Shown piece after piece: positions 1 to 10,380 of a DNA stretch of 64,000 nt. The translations under genes and the position numbers were made by a program. Origin of the DNA: Garcia nutans (Eukaryota; Streptophyta; Magnoliopsida; Malpighiales; Euphorbiaceae); contig CANTUV010000004.1 in assembly GCA_947685225.1 (NCBI GenBank), forward strand, positions 11,377,001-11,441,000. Reading direction: 5' to 3'. A model generated the notes under the pieces. That model was not told the DNA's origin and searched no databases. It saw nothing but the letters and a program-made list of their open reading frames with translations. The stretch's first letter is position 1, and every line of letters begins with the position of its first letter.

Positions 1-299
1 TTGGTGTAGTATGTGTTAATGGTTGTTATTGGTATGTTTGAAGTTCTTTTGGGTAGTTAACTATGAATTTGGGGTTGGATTGAAGAAAAGGTTAAGTTTG
101 GTGAAGAGAATAAGAGTTTTAGGTTGTGTAACTTTTGAATTGTGAAGTCATGGTTGTAATTGTGTATTTTTGCTTTTAATTGAGTTGCTTTGATGTTTAT
201 ACAAGTATTTTATTGTATAATGATGGATTTGGTTGAGTTTGTATAGAGTTTGAAAAGGGTGATGAAAGATAATTTTGGATGTGACAATTATGTGTTGAT

Positions 300-660
300 A
301 TCAGGATTTTTGGCCTGACACGTCCGGTGACACGGCCATGCCTTTGGGTGTGTCGATGGTTCTGTTTTCAGTGTAGGTGACACGCCCATGTCACTAAGCG
401 TGTCACAGTTTCTGTGATGTTATAGTATTGACACGTGAAGTGACACGCCCATGTCACTGAGCGTGTCATATCTACTGTGTTGTAGGAGTTTTGGTACTGG
501 CAAGGACACGTCCATGTCTCTGGACGTGTCTTATCTGTTGTAATATAGAGCTTAGGACATGGTCATTGACACACCCATGTCACTGACCGTGTCAAAGCTT
601 CTGTGTTGTGGGTTTAGGGCATGGTCATTGACACGCCCGTGTTGTTGAGCGTGTCATGTG
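300..660. repeat. Dyad tandem repeat array (GACACG...CGTGTC) in LTR
   Basis: About six diverged copies, roughly 60-75 bp apart, each contain a dyad of the form TGACACGCCCATGTCACT followed by AGCGTGTCA. The inner (GTGACA/TGTCAC) and outer (GACACG/CGTGTC) parts can each pair. Equivalent arrays lie in both LTRs of element A (20396-20750 and 29490-29830), and a two-copy version lies near 31264-31385. Confidence 0.85.
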
Positions 661-1274
661 TAGAGTTTTCCCTAGATAGTTCTTTTCCTTATTTTTCTTT
701 GTGTATCTTATCCTTGTGTTGAGAGGTTTTGTTTATACCTATAAGTGTATCACTAAGTGATTATTTATAATCACATTTGGTTTAGGCTTTGAAGAGACTT
801 GAGTTACCCCAATCTAAGTGTTGAGGGATATCTTGGAAGAGGAGGTTGAAAGTGGTGTTTGTTGTTTTTAGAGGTAAGTAAAAACTTTAAATAATTGCTT
901 ATATTTACATGACATTGGGACTTAACACATTTGGTTGGAAAATGTGTTAAGTTACTTGCTACATTGTTGGTGCATGAGTAATATGCTATGATTTGTATAA
1001 TGCCACAAATGCATTATATGTAATGTGAACTTTGTGCAAAATATGACAATGACCCAAAACGTATGGGTAATGCAATTTGTTATGTATAAATTAAAGATGG
1101 TATGTAAAGCCATTGGTGATGGCTATATTGATATAAATGAGATGATTGAGGCATTGTGTCTAGCTTGATCTTGAGATAATGAGAAAGATATTGATAATGG
1201 AATTATAAAAGAATTGTATGCCTAGTATGTTATTCAATTTTCAGAGTTTTGTGTTTGGCGACATGCCTAAAACG

Positions 1275-1400
1275 TAACAGTCCCTTGAAGCTGGGTTGGG
1301 CTTGGTCCTTGAAGCCTAGTTGGGATGTTACATGATGTAGCAGTCCCTTGAAGCTGGGTTGGGCCTAGTCCTTGAAGCCTAGTTGGGATGTTACATATGA
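1275..1400. repeat. Short tandem duplication in LTR
   Basis: Two near-identical units built from CAGTCCCTTGAAGC and TCCTTGAAGCCTAGTTGG segments, each ending in GGGATGTTAC. The array sits between conserved LTR blocks (GGC.ACATGCCT before, TTTGAATAGCATATT after). Other Tekay LTRs in the window carry unrelated arrays at the same position. Confidence 0.8.
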
Positions 1401-1678
1401 GGTAATTTTCATTGTGATTATGATTTGTCTTCAGGGCTAGACACATGATGTCATCTTGGACTAAAGCAGTAATTCTAGGATTTGAATAGCATATTGGATT
1501 CTTTTGGGCCAATGCTTGTGTTTGCTTTTATGTGAATTATGAATTGTGGAACAACTGAGCAATATATTAAGATATAATGATATAATGTTATGAGATATAA
1601 TATCCTTATGTGTTGTACATTGACATTGCATTTGAACTATATTGTTATCAAAGTTTGTATCACTAGGCTTTTGGCTTA

Positions 1679-1700
1679 GCGCGATTGTGATTCATCGCGC
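1679..1700 (+). other. Conserved LTR stem-loop (GCGCGAT / ATCGCGC)
   Basis: A perfect 7-bp stem with an 8-nt loop. The same structure occurs at 19424-19445, 28517-28538, 32389-32410, 42188-42209, 49694-49715 and, weakened, at 61037-61057. It is followed by a conserved CAGGTGACAG-like block. Its role is unknown. Confidence 0.7.
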
Positions 1701-2136
1701 CGGTGACAGGGTAGATTCAGTTGAACTGGAGAGTTCGTCTAGACCGAGTCGAGTCTAGGCTTGAGACCTTGAGTGCAGAGTTGATTGTTAGACATCAAGA
1801 TCAAAGACAAACTGCTAGCATGTATACATTTTATATTTTTGTACATATTGATTTCATGTACATTATGTTATATTTTGATGAATACATTTGTATATTCTGC
1901 ACCCTATCAAAACTATTTTGGATAAACCTTTGGTAAAGAAGTTATATATGTGTTTTAGCAAGTAATATTTCATATATTATTTATATGATATTAGTTTAAT
2001 GTTTTAAGTTTATAAAGATTTTATAAGTAAAGATTTGATATTTTAAAATGGGTTGTGACATTCTCATATCTTATATTCGGATATTACATATGTTCGGTGT
2101 ATGTAGTGTACGTTTATTAGGTATAAGGGTGTTATA

Positions 2137-2755
2137 AAAGATCCATTTTTGAAGGGTAAAGACCCAATTTCCAAAGGATAAAGATCCATTTTTGAATGGT
2201 AAAGACCCGCAATCCATTAAATAATAGAACAACCAGTTAGAAGAAAGCCACAATTCTCAGATCGCAAAAGGTCAACCAAGCTAGAAGAATTGAAGTTGAT
2301 CTTTTTTTTTTCTCAAAGCATTTAGTTTCGGGTCAAAAACCCAAATCTAGCATCTAGGGTCGAGAACTCAAATCCAATCTAGGGTCCAAGTACCCAAATC
2401 AAATCCAGTCTTGGATTTAAAACCCAACCAACTCGGGTCCAGAACCCAAATTACTTTTCGAGTTCCAAACTCATCTCAGGTCCAGAACCTAAATTATTTT
2501 TGAGTTCAGAACTCATCTTGGGTTTAGAACCTAAACCAACTCGGGTCCAAAACCTAAATTATTGTTCGAGTCCAGAACTCATCTCGGGTCCAAAACCCAA
2601 AACCAGCTCTGGACCAGAATCCAAATCATTTTCAAGTCTAAAACTCAATCCAACCTCGGGTCTAGAATCCATTTTCTTTCTAAACTCAGTCAAAAATTAT
2701 TTTATTTTTTGCTCTCTTTTGCTGTAGTTACAAATCGATCAAGTAGGGGGCAAAT
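2137..2755 (+). repeat. 3' untranslated remnant of a Tat-like element, with tandem repeats and polypurine tract
   Basis: 2137-2215 holds two copies of a unit containing AAGATCCATTTTTGAA and GGTAAAGACCC. 2325-2680 holds a diverged repeat built from alternating GGGTCCAGAACCCAAAT and GAGTCCAGAACTCATC segments. The stretch ends in a purine-rich tract (AGTAGGGGGCAAAT) directly before a TGTAGACC LTR start, as expected at the 3' end of a plus-strand LTR element. No coding sequence is visible. Confidence 0.6.
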
Positions 2756-4965
2756 TGTAGACCTTTAATTTTTTACCAAATCTAGTCTGGCCCTAATTAA
2801 AAGAAAGTTAGGTCAAGTCTAAAGGTTTAAAACAGTCTAGAATAATTTTGCAAATTTAAAATAGTCTGGTACAATATTAAAATCTCAACACATAATAATA
2901 TAATAATAAATAATAAAAAAGAGAAAAATATATAATTTTTATTTTATTTTATAATATCAATATAATAATAAATAATAATAATAATAAAGAAAAAAAATAT
3001 AATATTTATTTTATAATATTAATATAATAAATAATAAAGAAAAAAGGAAATATTTAATTTAATTTATTTTTATTTTATAATAATATAAAGAAAATAGAAA
3101 ATATATTAATAAAATATAATAATAATAAATAATAATTTGACCAAAGACTTGACGAACCGATGAATCGGCAGGTCCGATTAGCCACAAGCCTTGCCTTTGG
3201 CAAATTGGGCATGCCAATTGGCCACAGGTTGTGCCTACGACGAATTGGCCTTGCTAATTCACCACTGGCCATTAATTTGACCATGTGTGCTTATTAATCT
3301 CCTAATTCAGTGTGGATTTGGATTAGTGTTAGGGTTTGGTCTTGTTTGTCTATAAATAATAAAGTTTAAAATAGAATTAAGGGACGACAATTTTTTATTA
3401 AGAAATTGAGAGAGTTTTTTTTTTTCAGCAACACCAAAAGCAAGGAAAAAAAAATACCCCAAAGGCAATAGCATACTGTCTTTACTTTTACTAAGCTAGA
3501 ATTCAAACTGTTGCAACCATAATTTTGATCAGCCTTCAATTGTGGTGGAGCCTTCAATACAGGGTAGTTCAAATTATTCTATCAATAATTGCAATTACCT
3601 TTCAAATCATCATTATAGTAGCTTGTTTCTCTCGTTTGATTTATTTCATCCAGTAGCTCAAGCTTTGGACCTGTTTTCTCTAATTTGCAAAACCCTAAAT
3701 TAATTTTCTAAATAATCAAAACCCTTACATCCAGTAATCCTAAAACCTTAATTTACTTCAACCCTAAATCTATTTTAGAAATTCCTAAAATTCTAAATTT
3801 TCCTAAAATAATAAATATGTTTTATAAAATCTTAAAACCTTAAATTCCATTTTTCTAAAAACCAAAACCCTAGCTTTGTTTCCTAAACTTTAACTTTTAA
3901 AAATCTTAAAACCAATCCTCAAAATCCTAATACCCCAATATCCAGTAGCCCTAATTTCTAAAACCAATTTCTAAAACCCTATTTTTAAGATTAAAAAGCC
4001 CTAATCCATATAACCCTAACCACAATAACCAATAATCTAATTTCCCAAACCCTAAACTCCTAAATTTAAATCTGTAAAACCAGTAACCTAATTTCATAAA
4101 CCCTAATCTCTTAAACCCCGATTTCCAAATAATTAAATCCCTAATCATGTTTCTTTAAATTAGTCATAATCTAGAACCTAAAACCAAGTTTCTAAAAGTC
4201 ATAATACATAACCCTAATTCCAGTGATTCCAAAACCCTAGTCCAAGACATCCATTCTTTATGTGTAAACCCTAGCATGCATATTTAGCCATTAATTGTAA
4301 TTTAAAATCCAACCTTACATATTTTTATCTTCATGTGTATCCTTATATATTGATCTTAATTATGTTGTGATTGATGGTTTATTTTTAGATGATTTACTTT
4401 TAATTAGGTGAATTTTTGAATGTTCGAATATTTTTATTGGTTTATCTTGGTTTCAAAAATTGTAAGAGATATGTTTCCACTTTGTGAGCACCTTATTAAT
4501 TAAGATCGATGTAATTCATTTTAAGTATTAAGACTATTGTAAATGACACTTTTTCACTTATGGTGGGTGTCTCATTTTATTTATTTTCTTTTCTTTTTTG
4601 ACACGGAACATTGTAAAGAGTATGTTTCTATCTATGGATGGGTGCCTATTTTGTTTGTTTCATTTTAATAAAGTGATAAGTGTTTATTTCTTTTAATTTA
4701 TGTGTAATATGGATGATACTATAATATTTGAGAATTTAATAATATTTAGACCTAAAAAGGAGGCTGGTTCCAATATACTGGGCGCAGTGGGGGTGCTGGG
4801 TCATTCTTACCTTCCCCACGCGTACCCATCTTTCCGAAGTCAATAAAGGAGTTGAGCATTTCTTAGAAACCGAGTCATCCATCCTTTATTTTCTTGGCCC
4901 GTCTGGGTGATGACTCTATTTTTTTCGAATTTAAGCTCGTGTTCTCTAAGGCTCTGAGCCTAACA
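2756..4965 (+). mobile_element. 3' LTR of a Tat-like Ty3 element
   Basis: It begins TGTAGACCTTTAATT right after a polypurine tract and appears to end at CCTAACA, where Copia coding sequence begins. A TATAAATA box lies near 3352. The sequence is extremely AT-rich up to about 3150, then contains many degenerate AAACCCTAA words. The start is well supported. The end is inferred from the junction with the Copia fragment, and assignment to the Tat lineage rests on the terminal sequence only. Confidence 0.55.
3660..4260 (+). repeat. Degenerate AAACCCTAA (telo-box-like) stretch
   Basis: Dozens of variants of AAACCCTAA/CCCTAAA are separated by short AT spacers. They are not in head-to-tail telomere register, so this is simple-sequence drift within the LTR rather than a true interstitial telomere array. 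Confidence 0.6.
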
Positions 4966-5850
4966 GTACCAAAGTCGTAAGAACCATTCCACATGGGAGA
5001 CAGAGATATACCTCAATCTTGTTGCCATTAGGTGAGTGTATATTTATAGGTCTAGTTAAGGGTAAATTACTACTGAATAATATGAGATCTACACAAATAT
5101 GGCTAGAAGCTTCACTGTCGATTATCCAATGATTAAGAGTATTGTATTTTTTCATTAAGTGAGTTGTGTTACCGGCAAATTCCTCTAGTTGGGCAAAATT
5201 GAGATAGGAATCTGATTCAATCTACTTTTCCTTCATGATTTTTTTCAGTTCTTGTTTGATCATCTTTGCAACTCCCTACTGTGTCTACCAAGTCTTTTCC
5301 TCTTTAATAGGTTGTGTCTTCCAATTGGTTTCTTTACCAACATTGATCCATTTGAGCTCTAAATTATGATCTACCATGTTCACCTGTGCTTGTTCTCTTT
5401 ACCTCCTCTAGCTCAATTCAGTGTACCATTCTGGTACTCTTACTAACTTAAAGCAAGTTTCTCTCAGAAGCCCTAATATCTTGCAATAGTCACAAAACTT
5501 TTCATCATTTCTTCCAAAATCCATGTTTTTAAAAGTGCCTCTCCCATATCCTTGTCTATCATTGTTCATAGTTCTAGCAAGCTTGACATTGGTGTCATTT
5601 TGTTCATAAAAAATCATAGAAGTATTTCTTTGTCTCTCCACCTTAAGAATCAAGGAGTAAGCCTTATTCACAAAGGGTAACGAGTCTAATAAAACTATCT
5701 AGTTCTTGATACTATCAAAAGATTCATTCAGTCCCATCAGGAACTACATTAATCTATTCAATATATATAGTTGTCCCAGCAACCTTAACTAACTCTACTT
5801 TTAATAATGAGAAAACAAGCAGAAGAAGAAACGATGTACTTGAGTAAAGA
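4966..5850 (-). pseudogene. Copia gag-protease fragment
   Basis: Read on the minus strand, 5670-5850 encodes a FLMGLNESFDSIKN segment typical of Copia gag. 5408-5671 encodes a zinc-knuckle-like CDYC stretch followed by ETCFKL and a PEWY motif. 4966-5155 encodes the start of an aspartic protease (WIIDSEASSHIC; the usual DSGA is changed to DSEA). Stops and frame breaks separate these pieces, and the sequence ends abruptly against the LTR at 4965. It is a dead fragment lacking integrase, reverse transcriptase and LTRs. Confidence 0.75.
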
Positions 5851-8041
5851 AAATGAAATGCTGCATTTTTAGTTGCTGAGTGTTAGCTACTTCATTCAAT
5901 TCTTTAAACCCATACGTTGCGTTTTGTGTGAAACAGTGAGCTCTGATAATTTAACAATTATATTCTTCATTTTACATTAATCAAATTTTAAAAATCAAAA
6001 TTATCCATTTGGAGTCTAATTTTGAGGTTTTGTTTTCCAACCAAATACTCTCTAAATTTCTGCTAAAAAAGAATGCAAGCCCAATTACTACATTATGCTA
6101 TACTTTTCTTTTTTTAAGATGCTAAATCTATTCAAATTACTTGTATTTTTAATTCGAAATCTTTCTTATATAAACTAAAATTTATAATTGAAATTATCAT
6201 TTCGATTACAACTTTTTTCTTTTTCAAAATTAAGTAGTTCTTATAAAATTTGCACGCACATATATATATATATATAAAACAAATTTTAGGATGCTCCGTC
6301 TATTCAAATAGCTTATAGAACACCAAGAAATAGCTTATAGAACACCAATAACAGAGAGACATGGATTAGGAGTAGTATGCAAGTAGCAGAAAGAGACAGA
6401 ATGGCCAAGTCCAAAACCTGAAGTTGCAAAGCGCATTGAACACAGTAGAAAAGACTTAAAGACACTTACCCTACATGCCGATTGATGAGCATAGAAGCCC
6501 ATCCTTGAATGTGCACACTGCATACACCTTTGCCTATCTAGTGGCCATATAATCCATTATCAGAAACTTGTTTCTGCACTCATTGTTATAACTGTTGGAC
6601 CCTCACATTAAGCACTTCCACATGTGGGATACAATTTCCTCAATAATTGACCTTCATGGGCAACCCACATTCGGCGATCCCAGCACACTCGTTGCATTTA
6701 TAACCCTATTTTTTCACATTCTTAACAACTAATTTAAACTTTTAGTCCTTGCATAGAGATATCATCCATTTTTTTTTATCTCATGTCATGAATCACTCAA
6801 GCCACATGCACTTCGATCTCTAAACTTTTTATCATAATAGTACCATATTAAGAATAACTTGACCTACTAATTTATATAGCAAGTTACGATTTATGTCTGC
6901 AGAAATTAGCATTCAGCAATTGATATAGTTTATTTTGCAGCATAAAATTATTATTTTGTTAATATATTTGGTTCCAACTGAAAGCTCTGAGAACATCTTA
7001 ATTTAGTCTTATTAAATCAAACTGATTAGTCGTGAAACGATTTCTTATTCAGTGCTGCCATATTCCAATTTGCACAAAGGAAAACTCCATTATATTAAAG
7101 TTGACTTCCAAAAATTATCCTCTATAAGTCGAGATGACAATGAGACTGTTTCCAAGTCAAATCATTATTTGCAGACCAACCTAAATTAAATATCTCACTC
7201 GGTTGATTCATGCAGCTGGTAAAACGTATATTTTGTCTTGTTCCCCATTCACTAGTACAATGATGTTGCTTTTCTTATTGGTTGGTTAGATAAAACCACC
7301 AATCAAAACCACCAATCTAAAATGGCCACTCTCTGTATTCCCATTGGTAATAGAATTGAAATTGGAGAAAACGTATCTCCAATCTTCCATTTCACAAGTT
7401 CTTTAGAATAGACCAACTGTCAAATATTTGACAAAATTAATACACCATTAATTATTAGGATTTCATAGTCCTTTCCTCACCAAATGTTAGCATAACGTTA
7501 AGAGTGTGATTTTGAGAAGTGAATTCCAATTCTTTTTTTTTTTTTGAAGAAATTCCAATTCTATTTATAATTAAATTAATTAAAAGAAATAAATAAATGA
7601 AAAGCAGTACTTTCATTTCTAATATGCATTTATGATATTTTTAAAACCAGTGACATTTGGGATTGGCAATTGGGATATTTGATATGCTGACTCAAGTTTA
7701 GCTATACAGATCTTTAACTCCTACTCTTCTTTTCTTAAAAAAAATGAGGAAAGAAAGTGCAAGTATTTGGAAATGGACATGATAGTGACACTTGAACAAT
7801 TTAAATTAATATATATATACATATTAAGAACTTTGCAATTAGCAATAGCAGAACAATATAGAACAAGAAACAAAGGTCGTCTATATATTGAAAACAAAAC
7901 AGGTATATATTCGGCACAAATAATGATATTCACAAATCAGAGCAGAGAAGTAGAAAGAAAATTACAAGGAAAATCCGAGGATACAAATAACATGTACTGT
8001 TGTAATTCTATACTTTTTTATGCCCATAAAAAGTGAAAGAA
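5851..8041. other. Intergenic, no gene recognised
   Basis: AT-rich single-copy-looking sequence downstream of the NCED gene. Small open frames occur on both strands (for example 6335-6523 and 7767-8036), but none shows a recognisable domain, start context or codon bias. A short (TA)n run lies near 6260. Confidence 0.5.
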
Positions 8042-8269
8042 TAATCAAAAAACCAGCTGAGCTTCAAATCTAAGCTATACCGAAAAGCTACAAGCTGGTC
8101 TCTCAAAACCTCTCACTTTTAAACAAAAAAAACAAAAAACAAAACAAAACAGAACACTGTAACAGAGGAAGAGACCCGGGGACATATCTGCAAGCAATCC
8201 CTCTGGTAAATTTTCTCTCTAAATTTGCCAACAAAAATATACATAGACATAGCCATCTCAACTGAATAA
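8042..8269 (-). other. Probable 3' UTR of NCED
   Basis: AT-rich sequence directly downstream of the NCED stop codon, including an A/C-rich low-complexity run at about 8122-8152. The 3' end of the transcript cannot be placed from sequence alone. Confidence 0.4.
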
Positions 8270-10033
8270 TTAGGCTTGCTTCTCTAAATCCTTTGCACTA
8301 ACAAAAGTGCCATGAAAACCGTAAGGAACTCGAGAAGGAAGTTTAACAGTAGCTTCTACCGTCAAATTCATGGCATTTACGATTTGAAGCTCTGATTTAC
8401 ATTGGTTTTCATCATGTACAAAACATAAAATATACCCATCATCTTCTTTTCCTGATTTTGAACTGGGAAGAAACAGAGGCTCACCACCATACCTGTCGTC
8501 TCCATAGATATATTTGTGTACCTCTCCAGTTGAGAGGTCTACTTTTGCGAACCCAGATACTTTAGGCCATGGCTCTGCAAGAGCCAAATAAGCGAATTTG
8601 GTCTTTCTTCCGAGCAGATTCCGGTTCACCGATCCTGCTTCTAAGTTTACTTGTTCATTATCAGAAAGTATAGGTCTGCGAGTGGACTTGCCAGTTTTCA
8701 AATTTAGCCTTATTTCTGATAAAACACTCTTCAAACTTTCATCACATTCATTAAAAATGGAATCTGGTGGAGTCATACAAGATCCAATCACCACAACCTC
8801 ATCATTTTCTGGCTCTTCCCATGCATTCCAGAGATGGAAACAAAAGCAATCAGGTGCTTCAATCCACCTAATCTTTGAAGCGTCATTGGCTTTCTTGTCA
8901 AGTATACCAAATCTTGACATCTTGCTCTTGTCATAGATTACTGGAGAGCCACCATGAATCATTTCAAGCAATTTGAAAACAACTTGTTGATCAGGAATAA
9001 CAACGAATCTCTCAGTAATAGCAAAATCATGCATCATTGTCGGCTGATCAAGTGAGATTTCAACATCAAGTGATTTTTTACCATCTGGGGAAAATCTGAA
9101 ATATTTCAAAAATGGTTTTTGAACAACATCATAGCTAAGTGCAAATAATTCACCAGAGGAAGGATCAACTTTTGGATGGGCAATCATTGTAGTCTTTAGT
9201 TGGCCATTGAAATCGTAACGACCAACAGTTTTAAGGTCTCCAGAAGGAAGAACACGCACATGGTAAGGCAAATCATCTTCAGACATAGCTAGAAGACGAC
9301 CATTAAAATAAACCAAACCAGCGTTGGCAACACCAGTCCCATGGCTAGGATCAACAACACCAAAAATTCCACGAGCATAAAAAAGCAATAGCCTAGCAAT
9401 TCCAGAGTGGCCATGGAGCTCACCGATAGCCTTTGGAAAAACTGGACGTCCCAATTTACGCTCTTGAACCAACCGATTTGTCTCCGTGAACCGGCAAGCA
9501 TAGCTGACCGACCCGTTCTCAAATCGGACAGTATGGATCATCCCATCACCATCAAAAAAGTGGTGACCAGCGACCGGTTCGTGAAGTGGATTTGCGCCGT
9601 TACGAAGATAAACACCTTGAATGCTATCTGGGATTTTTCCGGTGACCGGTAAATTATGTACAACGGGTTGTTCCGACACAGGAGCGAAATTGCCGGAGAT
9701 TTGGACACCTGGGTCGGCAGTTTTAGGAAGAGGGTGTTGACGTTCATGTGAAACCAAAGCAGTTTCAACTGTATCTAACAACATGGAAGCAGCTTTCTGT
9801 AAAAAGTTCCATTGTGGTGGCAATAATTTATTAACAGAAGAAGAGGGTTTCAATTTGATTGGAGTGGAATTAGAAGGACATGGTGGGTAAGCAGTAGTAG
9901 TTGCGGCCGATTGTTCAGGGAAATGAAGAATAGGAGTGTGGAGAGAGCAAGCAATGTTGGGCTTTCTACTAGGCCTATAAATAGATACGGAAGAAGAGCC
10001 CATGCTTACATGTGTTGATACTAGTGAAGCCAT
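8270..10033 (-). CDS. NCED: 9-cis-epoxycarotenoid dioxygenase, chloroplastic
   Basis: An intronless 587-residue enzyme, the usual length and structure for plant NCEDs. The family cleaves the 11,12 double bond of 9-cis-violaxanthin or 9'-cis-neoxanthin with O2, giving xanthoxin and a C25 apocarotenal. This is the committed, drought-induced step of abscisic acid synthesis in plastids. Residues 1 to about 70 are Ser/Pro-rich, like a transit peptide. Residues about 74-96 form the amphipathic helix thought to touch the membrane. The four Fe(II) histidines are present: H286 (MIAHPKVDP), H335 (MMHDFAIT), H400 (FCFHLWNAWEEP) and H574 (YGFHGTF). The ATG was chosen because the family N-terminus begins MAS and the conserved KPNIACSLHTP-like block follows. 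No stop or frameshift interrupts it. Overall it resembles the NCED3/NCED1 stress group rather than CCD4 or CCD1, but the exact paralogue needs a tree. No neighbouring host gene is visible. Confidence 0.96.
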   Translation of the reverse strand: MASLVSTHVSMGSSSVSIYRPSRKPNIACSLHTPILHFPEQSAATTTAYPPCPSNSTPIKLKPSSSVNKLLPPQWNFLQKAASMLLDTVETALVSHERQHPLPKTADPGVQISGNFAPVSEQPVVHNLPVTGKIPDSIQGVYLRNGANPLHEPVAGHHFFDGDGMIHTVRFENGSVSYACRFTETNRLVQERKLGRPVFPKAIGELHGHSGIARLLLFYARGIFGVVDPSHGTGVANAGLVYFNGRLLAMSEDDLPYHVRVLPSGDLKTVGRYDFNGQLKTTMIAHPKVDPSSGELFALSYDVVQKPFLKYFRFSPDGKKSLDVEISLDQPTMMHDFAITERFVVIPDQQVVFKLLEMIHGGSPVIYDKSKMSRFGILDKKANDASKIRWIEAPDCFCFHLWNAWEEPENDEVVVIGSCMTPPDSIFNECDESLKSVLSEIRLNLKTGKSTRRPILSDNEQVNLEAGSVNRNLLGRKTKFAYLALAEPWPKVSGFAKVDLSTGEVHKYIYGDDRYGGEPLFLPSSKSGKEDDGYILCFVHDENQCKSELQIVNAMNLTVEATVKLPSRVPYGFHGTFVSAKDLEKQA

Positions 10034-10184
10034 AATTCGTTAAGCTTTACCAATTGAATTTTTTTCAAGTTATATAAATATAAATTTTTTCTGTTTTTTT
10101 TTCTCCTTTTTTTTCTGCGTTTTGGGATTGAAGAAGAAAGGTTATGCGAGCGATGACTGAGTAAACAAAGAAGAGAAAGGCCGG

Positions 10185-10192
10185 TTTAAATA
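10185..10192 (-). promoter_or_regulatory. TATA-like box of NCED
   Basis: The minus strand reads CTATTTAAACC here, about 152 bp upstream of the ATG. This would give a 5' UTR of roughly 120 nt that is pyrimidine/purine-skewed and has no upstream ATG. A second AT run (10068-10082) lies too close to the ATG to be preferred. Confidence 0.55.
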
Positions 10193-10228
10193 GAGGGAAA
10201 AAAAAAAGAAGGAGGCCCACCAAAAGAC

Positions 10229-10234
10229 CACGTG
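10229..10234 (-). promoter_or_regulatory. G-box / ABRE (CACGTG) in NCED promoter
   Basis: CACGTG in the gene-sense context AACACGTGGTC lies about 40 bp upstream of the TATA-like box. ACGTG cores bind bZIP factors of the AREB/ABF type, and a G-box is known to matter for dehydration induction of Arabidopsis NCED3. Function here is inferred. Confidence 0.6.
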
Positions 10235-10365
10235 TTGCATTTCAAAGAAGGGAGAGGGGCTCATAAAAAGGATTGATATAATTGATAAATAAATATAAGT
10301 GGTATAAACGAGCAGAAGAGGGCAACCCAGGTCATAGCTGCTTCATCCTTTGACACGACCACCCG

Positions 10366-10380
10366 CCCCCCCCCCCCCCC
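10366..10380. repeat. C15 homopolymer upstream of NCED
   Basis: Fifteen C in a row on the plus strand, so a G15 run on the NCED sense strand, about 335 bp upstream of the start codon. The length may be an assembly artefact. Confidence 0.9.

Larger units (their letters stand above)
1..2136 (+). mobile_element. Tekay/Del-type LTR, left end outside the window
   Basis: This is the right-hand part of a long LTR in plus orientation. It matches the reverse complement of the element A LTRs (19050-21572) in order: GACACG dyad array, short tandem duplication, GCGCGAT stem-loop, and an end reading GGGTGTTATA (the usual terminal CA is changed to TA). No primer binding site follows the end, so it is a solo LTR or a truncated copy. 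The left boundary lies outside the window. Confidence 0.75.

Noticed and set aside
1721..1936. 71-residue frame after the stem-loop (1721-1936)
   Set aside because: Lies in an LTR; sister LTRs break the frame and no start context or domain is seen.
3660..4260. Interstitial telomere array
   Set aside because: CCCTAAA words are not in 7-bp register and are separated by variable AT spacers.
8598..9652. Open frames antisense to NCED (8598-8936, 9407-9652) and in shifted frames
   Set aside because: They overlap the well-supported NCED gene and show no domain; shadows of a GC-biased coding region.
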